This document shows positions 34,504-44,900 of a DNA stretch of 47,469 bases, piece by piece. Both the position numbers and the translations under genes were made by a program. The notes below the pieces were generated by a model. It saw only the letters and a list, made by a program, of their open reading frames with translations. It was not told the DNA's origin and ran no database searches. Every line of letters begins with the position of its first letter. Position 1 is the stretch's first letter. This DNA is from Chloroflexota bacterium (lineage in GTDB: Bacteria; Chloroflexota; Anaerolineae; Caldilineales; Caldilineaceae), in NCBI GenBank assembly GCA_018969295.1, contig JAGWYN010000032.1, positions 1 to 47,469 of the forward strand, read 5' to 3'.

Positions 34504-36216
34504 TTACTCGACAAAGAGCGGCACGAGCTCGAACCGCTCGACATCGACCAGCCCCTGGTCGGTCAGTTTGAGGGCAGGGATCACCTCTAACGCCATAAAA
34601 CTCATCGCCATCAGCGGGTCATGCAGCGGCGACCCCAGCGCGCGAGCCGCGCCGACCACAGCCGCATAGCCGCGCCGCACTTCCTCCACCGGCCGGTCGC
34701 TCATCAACCCGGCGACCGGTAGCGGCAAGCGAGCCAGAATCTCTTCCCCCTCCGCTGCCGCCAGCCCTCCCCCCATCTCGGCAACCGCACGGGCTGCAGC
34801 CAGCATCGAGCGGTCGTCGGCGCCTACCACGATCAAGTTGTGATGGTCGTGGGCCACGGTGCCCGCCAACGCCCCACGCCGCAGCCCGATCCCCTGAATA
34901 AAGCCGACCCCCAACGCCCCGCTGGCACGGTGCCGTTCAATGACCGCCAGTTTGAGCAGGTCACAGCCAGGGTCAGCAACCACCGCCCCCTCGTACAGCG
35001 GGGCCGGCAAAATCCGTTGCTCGGTGACCAGCTGGTCAGGCAGCACGCCGATCACACGGAGAAAAGGCCCGCCGGCAGGAACCCGCAGGTCCACCGCAGC
35101 CCAGTCGATTTGAACAGTGCCGGTGACTGCTGCCGGAACAGCGATCGAAGCCGCCCGTCCCACCGGCTCTCCGTCGCGCGCAACCTGCTCCCCGCCGCTA
35201 AAGACCAGACGGGGCTGCAACTGCTCCAAATGGTCGCAGACAAAAAAGTCCGCTCGACGCCCCGGAGCGATTGCCCCTCGGTCGTGCAGCCCCAACCATT
35301 CGGCAGGGTTGAGCGTGGCCATCCGCAGCGCCGTCATCGGGTCCAGCCCAAAACGAATTGCTTCCCGCACCATGTAGTCGACCGACCCCTGGTCGATCAG
35401 ATCGCCCGGCACACGGTCGTCGGTGCAAAAACAGATGCGCCGACTGTTGAAGGAATCCACCAGCGGCAACAGCGTGTGCAGGTTGCGGGCGTTGGTGGCC
35501 TCTCGAATCAAAATGTAGAGGCCACGCGCCAGCTTTTCACGCGCCTCTTCGACGGTGGTGCACTCGTGATCGCTGCCAATCCCCGCCGCCACATAGGCGT
35601 TGAGCGCTCTGCCCGCAAGACCCGGCGCATGGCCGTCACAAGGACGCCCCGCAAAAACAGCCAGCTTGGCCAGCAGCGCAGGGTCCCCCTGCACCACGCC
35701 CGGAAAGTTCATCACCTCAGCCAGCCCATGCACCGTGCCGTCGGCAAGCAGCTGCGCCAGGTCGGCCGCCTCTAACACAGCCCCGCTGCTCTCCATGTGG
35801 GTCGCCGGCACACACGAAGAAGCCATCACCACCACCCCCAGCGGAAGACCCACGCTGTTCTCCGCCATAAACCGCACGCCCGCCAGCCCAGCGACATTGG
35901 CAATCTCGTGCGGGTCGATCACAGCCGTCGTCACCCCACGGGGCACCACAGCCTGGGCAAACTGGGCAGGAATGCACAGGCTGCTCTCAATATGGACGTG
36001 GGCATCGATCAACCCGGGCACAATGTAGCTGCCCTCCAGGTCGATGACCGCATGCGCCCGGTACCCCCCCCCAATCCCGGCAATCCGATCGCCTGCAACA
36101 GCCAGATCGGCGGTTTCCACCTGGCCCGAAAAAAGATTGACGATTCGCCCCCCACGCAACAGCAGGTCAGCCGCTCTGTCCCCCCGCGCTACCGCCAGCA
36201 GATCCGTTGTTTTCAT
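34504..36216 (-). CDS. ade: Adenine deaminase
   Basis: 570 residues from ATG 36216, with AAAGGTGG upstream; typical length for bacterial Ade. Amidohydrolase metal motif GLIDAHVHIESS (about residue 70), VIDPHEIANV, MNFPGVVQGD, CDGHAPGL, ICFCTDDRVPGDL and the late GTVAHDHHNLIVVG are all present. It hydrolyses adenine to hypoxanthine and ammonia in purine salvage, with a binuclear metal centre. It stands alone, divergent from the radical SAM operon. The similar family of cyclic-imide or guanine deaminases lacks the HDHHN block. Confidence 0.95.
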   Translation of the reverse strand: MKTTDLLAVARGDRAADLLLRGGRIVNLFSGQVETADLAVAGDRIAGIGGGYRAHAVIDLEGSYIVPGLIDAHVHIESSLCIPAQFAQAVVPRGVTTAVIDPHEIANVAGLAGVRFMAENSVGLPLGVVVMASSCVPATHMESSGAVLEAADLAQLLADGTVHGLAEVMNFPGVVQGDPALLAKLAVFAGRPCDGHAPGLAGRALNAYVAAGIGSDHECTTVEEAREKLARGLYILIREATNARNLHTLLPLVDSFNSRRICFCTDDRVPGDLIDQGSVDYMVREAIRFGLDPMTALRMATLNPAEWLGLHDRGAIAPGRRADFFVCDHLEQLQPRLVFSGGEQVARDGEPVGRAASIAVPAAVTGTVQIDWAAVDLRVPAGGPFLRVIGVLPDQLVTEQRILPAPLYEGAVVADPGCDLLKLAVIERHRASGALGVGFIQGIGLRRGALAGTVAHDHHNLIVVGADDRSMLAAARAVAEMGGGLAAAEGEEILARLPLPVAGLMSDRPVEEVRRGYAAVVGAARALGSPLHDPLMAMSFMALEVIPALKLTDQGLVDVERFELVPLFVE

Positions 36217-36324
36217 GCGCACGCCACCTTTGCTGAAAATCAGCCTGAACCAGATATCCTCTGACAGGGGGCAGCGATCCGTGGGACGGGAGCGCCACCA
36301 CACAGTGCCAGATCGTGGAGCCCT

Positions 36325-36333
36325 ATTCTACCA
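36325..36333 (-). promoter_or_regulatory. Extended -10 promoter of ade
   Basis: On the - strand TGGTAGAAT (36333-36325) is an extended -10 element (TGnTAGAAT). There is no good -35. It would give a leader of about 100 bases before ATG 36216. Confidence 0.4.
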
Positions 36334-36375
36334 TGCGCGCCGCCATTCTTGCGAACGTACCTCGCGTTTGCCCCC

Positions 36376-36430
36376 AATAATTCTTACAATTTTCATAATA
36401 ATTGACAGCATGGCCACATCATGGTAGACT
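36376..36430 (+). promoter_or_regulatory. Promoter of radical SAM operon with duplicated ATAATT boxes
   Basis: TTGACA at 36402-36407, 17-base spacer, TAGACT at 36425-36430. ATAATT boxes start at 36377 and 36398, exactly 21 bases (two helical turns) apart, the second running into the -35. The whole block from 36377 aligns without gaps with the promoter at 38451-38505 in front of the SufR-like gene, including GACAGCA downstream of the second box. This is a candidate operator for that regulator. Confidence 0.65.
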
Positions 36431-36507
36431 TGTCTTACTTTTGCAGCAACCTTGTGACGCATGCAGGGCATTGCGGGGCGCGTCCAACCAATCGAGGAGC
36501 GACTATC

Positions 36508-37917
36508 GTGGGAGTTTCGTGGCCGTGGGGCAAAAAGAGAGCCGTCAAGCGTAAAATTCTCTGGGTCGACCTGGGAGACTTGGGAGATCTGGTCCACCCG
36601 AGCGGGCCGCACGAACAGTGGCAGGACCATGGGCTGGGGCTGCTGCGCACCATCATGCACAACAACGGTCTTCTGACCGACATCGTCTCGACCCGGGCTG
36701 TCACCGCCTGGGAACAGCTGGCGCGCCAGATGCAGGGCTATGAGATGTTGCTGATGAACGTGCGCAGCTATACCTTCCCCGTCGGCCAGAAGGCCGCAAA
36801 AGTGTTCAAAGAGGTCAACCCCCAGGGTCTCGTGATCGCCGGCGGCATGCATGCAACGGTGGCACCCCATGAGATGCTGGCGATCGAGGCCTTCGACCAT
36901 GTCGTGCAGGGCCCCGGCGAAGAGACCATCCTCGACCTGGTCAAAGACCCGGCCGCCTACCCCCGTCTGGTCCAGGGTGTCGGCTCCAAATCGATGGGCG
37001 AATGGCCGATGATGGATCGCGAGCTGTGGCCCAAACCGGTCGGCTGGCGGATGCAACGCCGCTGGAAGTGGAAATGGCCGCTCGAACCCGAGTGTGGCTG
37101 GGGCCCGGGCCCTGTGGCGACCATCATCACCAGCCGAGTCTGCCCCTGGCAGTGTGTCTTTTGCAACGAAAATTCTTACATCCCCAATATGGTACGCAAA
37201 CCGGTCGACCAGGTGATCGACGAACTCAACTATCTGGACCGCAAATACGGGGTGGGCTCGGTCGTGATCCACGACTCAATGTTCTTCCAAAATCCAAAGT
37301 GGCTGCGCGAATGGATCGAAAAATACCCGCGCCAGACCCGACGTTGGACCTACTGGGCCGCCGGCCGCGCCGATACCGTGCGCCAGTGGCCAGATCTGTT
37401 CGAGGCACTGGTCAAAGAGACCAACTGGCGCACCATCTCGATCGGCTTTGAGTCGGGCAGCGACCGCATCCTCCGGCTGCTCAACAAGGAATGCACCGAA
37501 GAAGACAACTACTTTGCCATCGATATGGTCAACCGCATCGGCGACGAACTGGAAGTCAAAGGCGAGCAGCCCCCCAAGTTCTGGTCCAACATCATGCTCG
37601 GCATCCCCGGCGAAACCCACGAAGATGCCTTCAAAACGATGCGCATGCTCAAGCACATGCGGCGGGTCTTTCCCTCCATCTCCTACTACGCGCCCTATCC
37701 CGGTTCGGCGTTGGGCTTTCAGCTGATCGCTGAAGGCAAAAGCATGATGTCCAATGACAACTACCACCGCTACCCAGACGACGAGAAGGTTCGCGGGGTC
37801 GACTATCAGTTCTACCGTGACCTGCTGGCCGGCAAGTACGACGCTGAGATCAACCGCGGGGTCGGGGTCCCTGCACGCGGGGCCGATCTGTACCAAGGAA
37901 CTCTGGTGAAAGCATGA
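36508..37917 (+). CDS. B12-binding-domain radical SAM protein
   Basis: 469 residues from GTG 36508, with GAGGAG nine bases upstream; an ATG at 36421 lies inside the promoter -10 and is rejected. Residues about 15-150 form a Rossmann-like B12-binding domain (LRTIMHNNGL, GLVIAGGMHATVAP, VVQGPGEETI), without the DxHxxG motif. The radical SAM cluster motif is CPWQCVFC near residue 213, then GFESGSDRILRLLNKECTEE and IMLGIPGETHEDAFKTMRML. It would use a 4Fe-4S cluster, SAM and perhaps cobalamin to methylate or rearrange an unactivated carbon. The substrate is unknown. The stop overlaps the ATG of the next small gene (ATGA). Confidence 0.85.
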   Translation: MGVSWPWGKKRAVKRKILWVDLGDLGDLVHPSGPHEQWQDHGLGLLRTIMHNNGLLTDIVSTRAVTAWEQLARQMQGYEMLLMNVRSYTFPVGQKAAKVFKEVNPQGLVIAGGMHATVAPHEMLAIEAFDHVVQGPGEETILDLVKDPAAYPRLVQGVGSKSMGEWPMMDRELWPKPVGWRMQRRWKWKWPLEPECGWGPGPVATIITSRVCPWQCVFCNENSYIPNMVRKPVDQVIDELNYLDRKYGVGSVVIHDSMFFQNPKWLREWIEKYPRQTRRWTYWAAGRADTVRQWPDLFEALVKETNWRTISIGFESGSDRILRLLNKECTEEDNYFAIDMVNRIGDELEVKGEQPPKFWSNIMLGIPGETHEDAFKTMRMLKHMRRVFPSISYYAPYPGSALGFQLIAEGKSMMSNDNYHRYPDDEKVRGVDYQFYRDLLAGKYDAEINRGVGVPARGADLYQGTLVKA

Positions 37918-38120
37918 GCAGCTTCTCCAACCCACATTTTATGTATCTCTTTTCGCTCAAAAATGGCAAGAAAAAGCTGGCGTACGGCCAGTCCCCCGAA
38001 GATGCACTCGAAATTTTGCGTATCCGGCTCAGCGAACAGGAGATGAACGAGCTGCTGACCGGCCACTATCTCAAAATCAACCAGCGCGAGCTGCAGCAGT
38101 ATGTCGGAGAGCTCGGTTAA
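37914..38120 (+). CDS. Conserved-looking small protein of unknown function
   Basis: 68 residues, overlapping the radical SAM stop by four bases. It begins MSSFSNPHFMYLF and continues with a basic strand (SLKNGKKKLAYG), a helix (SPEDALEILRIRLSEQEM) and a Tyr/Gln-rich end (QRELQQYVGEL). No Cys or His metal site. The tight coupling suggests a partner or substrate-presenting protein for the radical SAM enzyme, as seen with small carrier proteins in peptide-modifying systems, but there is no leader-like core sequence. Family not recognised. Confidence 0.65.
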   Translation: MSSFSNPHFMYLFSLKNGKKKLAYGQSPEDALEILRIRLSEQEMNELLTGHYLKINQRELQQYVGELG

Positions 38121-38144
38121 CCTCCGGCACACAAGGACCCTGCC

Positions 38145-38435
38145 ATGCACCTGAGTGCCCAGCAGGAAGCACTCCTGGCCGCCCTGCAGCAAGGAGACCG
38201 CCTCCAAGTCCATCGCACTCTGGATGGCCTCAAGCAGTATCGGCTTCACCGCCTGGATGCTTCAGCGACCGTCGAGGTGCCCTCCAGCGCAGTAGTTGGC
38301 CTGGAACAGCTGCGGCTCATCGAAAGCAACCTGAAATTTCCGGCAGCCACCTTCTTGCTCACCGACCGCGGCGCGGCCGCTGCCGCCCGTCTGGCCCAGC
38401 CGGCACAGACCCCGGTGCGGCCACGCAACTTTTGA
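38145..38435 (+). CDS. Small winged-helix-like protein
   Basis: 96 residues, ATG 38145 with AAGGA upstream, 25 bases after the previous stop. The order helix-helix-strand, with VPSSAVVGLEQLRLIE followed by ATFLLTDRGAAAA, is the pattern of a winged helix ending in the LTdrG strand. No effector domain. It could be a DNA-binding accessory of this operon. It is followed by about 115 bases without a gene that carry the next promoter. Function unassigned. Confidence 0.6.
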   Translation: MHLSAQQEALLAALQQGDRLQVHRTLDGLKQYRLHRLDASATVEVPSSAVVGLEQLRLIESNLKFPAATFLLTDRGAAAAARLAQPAQTPVRPRNF

Positions 38436-38450
38436 ACGCACCGGCCAGCG

Positions 38451-38505
38451 GATAATTATCATTTTTTTTAGAATAATTGACAGCAGGGCTGGGCTGTGGT
38501 ATAAA
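38451..38505 (+). promoter_or_regulatory. Promoter of the SufR-like regulator with duplicated ATAATT boxes
   Basis: TTGACA at 38477-38482, 17-base spacer, TATAAA at 38500-38505: a near-consensus promoter. ATAATT boxes start at 38452 and 38473, again 21 bases apart; the first is inside the perfect palindrome GATAATTATC (38451-38460). The match to the block at 36376-36407 is gap-free. Placement over the -35 region fits autorepression by the gene product, whose GTG start is 45 bases after the -10. Confidence 0.7.
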
Positions 38506-38549
38506 GAGAGCGAGTTGAAACGGCTCTGTAGACAAAGGTATAAACCATC

Positions 38550-39293
38550 GTGCACGCAGTTCGCAAGCACATTCTGGCAATCTTAAAAGAATCGGGGGGG
38601 GGCACGGTCGCTGATCTGGCAGAACAGCTGCGGATGGCGCCAGTTTCTGTGCGCCACCACCTTGATATTCTGCAAGGGGACAACCTGATCCGGGTCGGAC
38701 GCACCGAGCGCACCGGCAGCGTCGGGCGCCCCCAACAGATCTATGAACTGACCGAAGAGGCCGACGAATTTTTCCCCGACAATTTTGCGCTGTTGGCGGC
38801 CGGCATGGTGCGCCAGCTCAAACAGCTGTTGCCGCCCGAGCAGGTCGAGGTGGTCTTTCGTTCGCTGGCCAAAGAAATGACAGCAGGCGTCGATGTCGTC
38901 GAACTTGCCCAGCTGCCGCTGGCCGAACGGCTCGACCGGGTGACCGTCTTTTTGAACGACCACGGCTATCTGGCCCGCTGGGAAGCGGCCCCCACAAGCG
39001 ACCCCGGCAGCGATGTGGGCGAGTTTGTGCTGTACAAGCACAACTGCCCCTATGCAGGCATTTCCAGCGAACATCGCGAGCTGTGCATGATGGACCAGAT
39101 ATTGATCGACCGTCTGGTCGGCGCCCCCTGCGACCGCACGGCCTCTGTCGCCAACAACGACCTCTGCTGCGCCTACCGCATTCGCCAGCCCGCCGTGCTG
39201 GCCCCGATCGACTGGCCCGCTGTCGAAACGACGGTCCCCCCTGCCCGGCACCGTCAGTCGATCGCACTTGTCGCCCCATCCAATCGGGCTTGA
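38550..39293 (+). CDS. SufR-like iron-sulfur helix-turn-helix transcriptional regulator
   Basis: 247 residues from GTG 38550, AAAGG eleven bases upstream. An N-terminal winged helix (GGTVADLAEQLRMAPVSVR and HHLDILQGDNLIRVG) is followed by a helical linker and a Cys-rich C-terminus: NCPYAGISSEHRELC, a Cys 15 residues later in VGAPC, and DLCCAY. This spacing (C-X12-C-X14-C-X11-CC) resembles SufR, a repressor that binds a 4Fe-4S cluster and senses iron-sulfur or oxidative status. Neighbours are cofactor, Fe-S carrier and radical SAM genes, which fits. It probably acts on the paired ATAATT boxes at its own promoter and at 36376-36430. No suf operon is in the window. Confidence 0.8.
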   Translation: MHAVRKHILAILKESGGGTVADLAEQLRMAPVSVRHHLDILQGDNLIRVGRTERTGSVGRPQQIYELTEEADEFFPDNFALLAAGMVRQLKQLLPPEQVEVVFRSLAKEMTAGVDVVELAQLPLAERLDRVTVFLNDHGYLARWEAAPTSDPGSDVGEFVLYKHNCPYAGISSEHRELCMMDQILIDRLVGAPCDRTASVANNDLCCAYRIRQPAVLAPIDWPAVETTVPPARHRQSIALVAPSNRA

Positions 39294-39300
39294 GGGGACT

Positions 39301-40362
<1,062 letters not shown>

Positions 40363-40418
40363 GCGGCCAGGACACCGTCCAATCGCCGCCAGATACAATG
40401 CAGTGAGCTACGTGCGAG

Positions 40419-40440
40419 GCCGGCAGCGCTTTTTGCCGGC
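40419..40440. repeat. Short inverted repeat between moaA and the A-type carrier gene
   Basis: GCCGGCA (40419-40425) and TGCCGGC (40434-40440) enclose the 8-base loop GCGCTTTT. A weak terminator is possible, but no T-run follows. A TACAAT hexamer at 40394-40399 lies 25 bases upstream, without a good -35. Confidence 0.5.
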
Positions 40441-40484
40441 AGAGCGGCACTCAACACGTTTCTATAAAACAGGAGCAAGGAAAA

Positions 40485-40862
<378 letters not shown>

Positions 40863-40956
40863 TTCAGGCCGGCAGCGGTGCGCAGGCTCTGCCTTTGCAC
40901 CGCTGCCCGACCCACCTGCTGCCCGCCATCCGACAACCACCAGGCGATATCCGACG

Positions 40957-41349
40957 ATGAAAACCCGTTCTTTTACGCTGGCTGAGGCCCAGGCCACCCT
41001 GCCCCAGATCCAGGCCCACATGGAAGAAATGCAGGCTGCCCGCCGCGAAATTCTGCGCATACGCCCGGAAGCCTTGCCCGCCATCCAAAAAGCCGCATTC
41101 AATGGCGGCAACAAGTTGCTGGGCGAACTGGCTGTGCTGGCGATGCAGCTGGAAAACCATCTCAAGGCCATCCAGGCACTCGGCGTCATCGTCAAGGACA
41201 TCGACGCCGGGCTGGTAGATTTCCCCGCTTTGCGCAACGGCCGCGAAATTTATCTCTGCTGGCGCTACGGCGAAGAGAGACTCGGCTTCTGGCACGAGCT
41301 CAACACCGGGTTCTCTGGCCGCCGGCCCCTCGACGAGTCGATTCGGTAG
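40957..41349 (+). CDS. DUF2203-family protein
   Basis: 130 residues from ATG 40957. RSFTLAEAQATLPQIQAHMEEMQAARREI at the start, AIQALGVIVKDIDAGLVDFPALRNGREIYLCWRYGEE in the middle and FWHELNTGFSGRRPL at the end are the hallmark blocks of DUF2203. The function of the family is unknown. It sits between two Fe-S delivery genes, seven bases before the Nfu start, so a role in cluster handling is a reasonable guess only. The open frame before 40957 overlaps the preceding gene and is not used. Confidence 0.85.
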   Translation: MKTRSFTLAEAQATLPQIQAHMEEMQAARREILRIRPEALPAIQKAAFNGGNKLLGELAVLAMQLENHLKAIQALGVIVKDIDAGLVDFPALRNGREIYLCWRYGEERLGFWHELNTGFSGRRPLDESIR

Positions 41350-41356
41350 GTCACTG

Positions 41357-41659
41357 ATGATACCAGAACTTTGTTTGGAAGAACGGGTGCAGCAGGCACT
41401 CAACGCGTACCGCCCCAATCTCTACCTGGATGGGGGAGATGTGGAGGTCCTTCAGATCGACAGCAAGGGCGTTGCCCATCTCAAAATGCTCGGCGCCTGC
41501 ATCGACTGCCCAATCAGCCTGCTGACGATGAAGCTGGGCATCCAACGGCTGCTCAAAGAGCAGTTCCCCGAAATCACCGGCGTCCACGCCATCACCGAGG
41601 TCAGCCTGAACGACCTGTACGACCGCCAGGCACTGCTCGAAAAGTCGATTGCCCGCTAA
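41357..41659 (+). CDS. NifU C-terminal-domain (Nfu) iron-sulfur scaffold
   Basis: 100 residues; ATG 41357 seven bases after the DUF2203 stop. RPNLYLDGGDVEVLQID and the motif ACIDCPISLLTMKLGI carry the paired cysteines CxxC that bind a bridging 4Fe-4S cluster in Nfu dimers. The canonical motif is CxxCpsS; here the Ser-Ser is Ile-Ser. It likely builds or passes clusters together with the A-type carrier upstream. Single-domain Nfu length. Confidence 0.92.
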   Translation: MIPELCLEERVQQALNAYRPNLYLDGGDVEVLQIDSKGVAHLKMLGACIDCPISLLTMKLGIQRLLKEQFPEITGVHAITEVSLNDLYDRQALLEKSIAR

Positions 41660-41683
41660 TTTTTATGATATGTTTTATAAATT

Positions 41684-41712
41684 TGTCTCTTGGATGCCTG
41701 CGTGCTAGAATG
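41684..41712 (+). promoter_or_regulatory. Promoter of the tandem radical SAM pair
   Basis: TTGTCT (41684-41689), 17 bases, TAGAAT (41707-41712). The preceding 25 bases are very AT-rich (41659-41683), like an UP element; they resemble the ATAATT boxes only loosely, and I do not call an operator. Confidence 0.5.
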
Positions 41713-41759
41713 GCAGTGGGTCTTATCGGACATTATCCTGCGATTGAAGGAGGAATACC

Positions 41760-43250
41760 GTGCGCGTCGCACTGATCAATCCCAAATTCCGGCTCCCGAT
41801 CGACACACGGACGACCCCCCACCTGGGGCTGGCCTACCTGGCTGCCATGAGCGAGCAGCGCGGAGACGAAGTTGTCATCTTCGACGCCGATGTGGAGAGC
41901 AAGCCAGTCTCCGAGTTTGTACAGGAATTCAAGCCCGACCTGGTCGGCATCACCGCCAACACCCCCCAGGTCAAGCAAGCCTGGCGAACAGCCCGTGCGA
42001 TCAAAGACGTGCACGACTGTCTGGTCGTGCTGGGCGGCCCCCATGTAAGTGTGCTGCCTGAAGAAAGCTGCGAAAAACCTTATGTCGATGTCGTCGTGCG
42101 CGGGGAAGGAGAAGAAGCCTGGATCGACATCTCCAACCGCCTGGAGGCCTACCTGAACGACCAGCCGGTCTATCAAACCCAGGCCTTTCTCCACCCAGAG
42201 CAGGAAATCTTCAAAGAGTGCCTCGGCGTCACATTCAAAACCAGCGACGGCCGCATCCACAACAACCCCGACCGCACGCCGATCGCAGATCTCGACAGCC
42301 TGCCCTGGCCGGCCTACCATCTGTTCAAGATGGAGCACTACACCAATTTGCAGCCTGCCACCGACCACGTCGACGGCGCCCGCAGCTTCAGCATCTTGAC
42401 CAGCCGGGGTTGCCCCTACCGCTGCACCTTCTGCAGCCAGAGCATCATGCCGATCAAGTGGCGCAGCCGCAGCCCCGAAAGCGTGCTGGCCGAGTGGAAG
42501 CACCTGGTCGAAGACCTGGGGGCCCAGGAGATCGGCGTGCTCGACGACAGCGCCAACATCCGGGTCAAACGTCTGGAAGAGCTGGCCAGCAGCCTGATCG
42601 AGCAAAAGCTCAACCATGTGCCGTGGATTTTTGTGAACGGCATCCGCGCCAACCTGGCCAGCAAAGAGCTGCTCAGTCTGCTCAAAAACGCAGGCCTGAA
42701 ACGGACCGCCTTCGGCGTCGAAAGCGGCGACCCCGAAATTTTGCGGTCGATCGACAAAAAAGTTGACCACGACACTATCCGCCAGGCCTTCAAAAATGCC
42801 AAAGAGATTGGCCTGGAAACGATCGCCTTCATGATCATCGGCCTGCCCGGCGAGACCCGCGAGACCATGCAGCGCACGATCGACTTTGCCATCGAACTTG
42901 ACCCCGTGATCGCCAATTTTTCGATGATGACCCCCTACCCCGGCACCAAGGTCTACGAGATCGTCAAACGCCAGGGACGCTTTTTGATCAACGACTGGGA
43001 AGATTATGTCTTCTTTGAGCAGAAGGCGCGCTACGAGATGGGCGAAATGACCGCCGAGGTCGTCGAGGAGATGTACCGCAAGGCTTACCGCGATTTCTAC
43101 TTGCGCCCCTCGCCGATCCTGCGCCGGGTCAAGACCAAAGATTTCTGGCTCAACCTGCCGCGCAACGTGCGCATCGCAGCCAATACCTTTGTTCCCAAAA
43201 AAGAAAAAACTGGCCTGCGCAAGGCTGTCGAAGCAGAAGGGGCGATCTAA
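41760..43250 (+). CDS. B12-binding-domain radical SAM protein (first of tandem paralogues)
   Basis: 496 residues from GTG 41760, with a strong AAGGAGG six bases upstream. The B12-binding domain covers about residues 1-140 (RVALINPKF, HLGLAYLAAM, VVLGGPHVSVLPEE, VVVRGEGEEAW). The radical SAM motif is CPYRCTFC (about residue 221), then ENxVESGDP-type AFGVESGDPEILRSI and MIIGLPGETRETM. A 90-residue C-terminal extension follows. Members modify lipids, cofactors or peptides; the substrate cannot be read. It shares the order of blocks and many residues with the gene six bases downstream. Confidence 0.87.
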   Translation: MRVALINPKFRLPIDTRTTPHLGLAYLAAMSEQRGDEVVIFDADVESKPVSEFVQEFKPDLVGITANTPQVKQAWRTARAIKDVHDCLVVLGGPHVSVLPEESCEKPYVDVVVRGEGEEAWIDISNRLEAYLNDQPVYQTQAFLHPEQEIFKECLGVTFKTSDGRIHNNPDRTPIADLDSLPWPAYHLFKMEHYTNLQPATDHVDGARSFSILTSRGCPYRCTFCSQSIMPIKWRSRSPESVLAEWKHLVEDLGAQEIGVLDDSANIRVKRLEELASSLIEQKLNHVPWIFVNGIRANLASKELLSLLKNAGLKRTAFGVESGDPEILRSIDKKVDHDTIRQAFKNAKEIGLETIAFMIIGLPGETRETMQRTIDFAIELDPVIANFSMMTPYPGTKVYEIVKRQGRFLINDWEDYVFFEQKARYEMGEMTAEVVEEMYRKAYRDFYLRPSPILRRVKTKDFWLNLPRNVRIAANTFVPKKEKTGLRKAVEAEGAI

Positions 43251-43256
43251 ACTTCT

Positions 43257-44726
<1,470 letters not shown>

Positions 44727-44734
44727 AGCTGCGC

Positions 44735-44787
44735 AGGCGGTTGTGCTGTACAGCTTCCCCCCGGAAAGCTGCCCAGCACAACCGCCT
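44735..44787 (+). terminator. Large hairpin after the radical SAM pair
   Basis: Bases 44735-44748 and 44774-44787 are perfect 14-bp inverted repeats. Inside, CAGCTTCC and GGAAAGCTG extend the stem with one bulged A around a C-rich loop. It starts nine bases after the stop codon. No T-run follows, so it may act as an mRNA-stabilising or Rho-assisted end and not as a classic terminator. Confidence 0.6.
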
Positions 44788-44840
44788 CTTCCTGGGCCGG
44801 TGCAGCACAAAACCGTAAGGTTGCCTTTGTACCTGCTCAC

Positions 44841-44879
44841 ATCCACATTGAAAATCCACATTGAAAATCCACATTAAAA
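44841..44879. repeat. Three 13-bp tandem repeats upstream of a radical SAM gene
   Basis: ATCCACATTGAAA at 44841-44853 and 44854-44866, then ATCCACATTAAAA at 44867-44879. They end 21 bases before the ATG at 44901. The 13-base period does not match helical phasing for a single regulator; slippage or a repeated mRNA site are possible. Confidence 0.85.
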
Positions 44880-44900
44880 AACAGTCAGGTTGGATCGCTT

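Noticed and set aside
24996..36507. Possible CRISPR array near the cas genes
   Set aside because: I looked through the gaps 24996-25170, 25987-26235, 33679-33970 and 36217-36507 and found no regularly spaced direct repeats.
36421..36507. ATG 36421 as the start of the first radical SAM protein
   Set aside because: It lies next to the -10 hexamer, upstream of the predicted transcript start, and the GTG at 36508 has a good ribosome-binding site.
41659..41689. Third copy of the ATAATT regulator block before the tandem radical SAM genes
   Set aside because: The stretch is AT-rich, but at the aligned positions the boxes match only in part, so it is not called.
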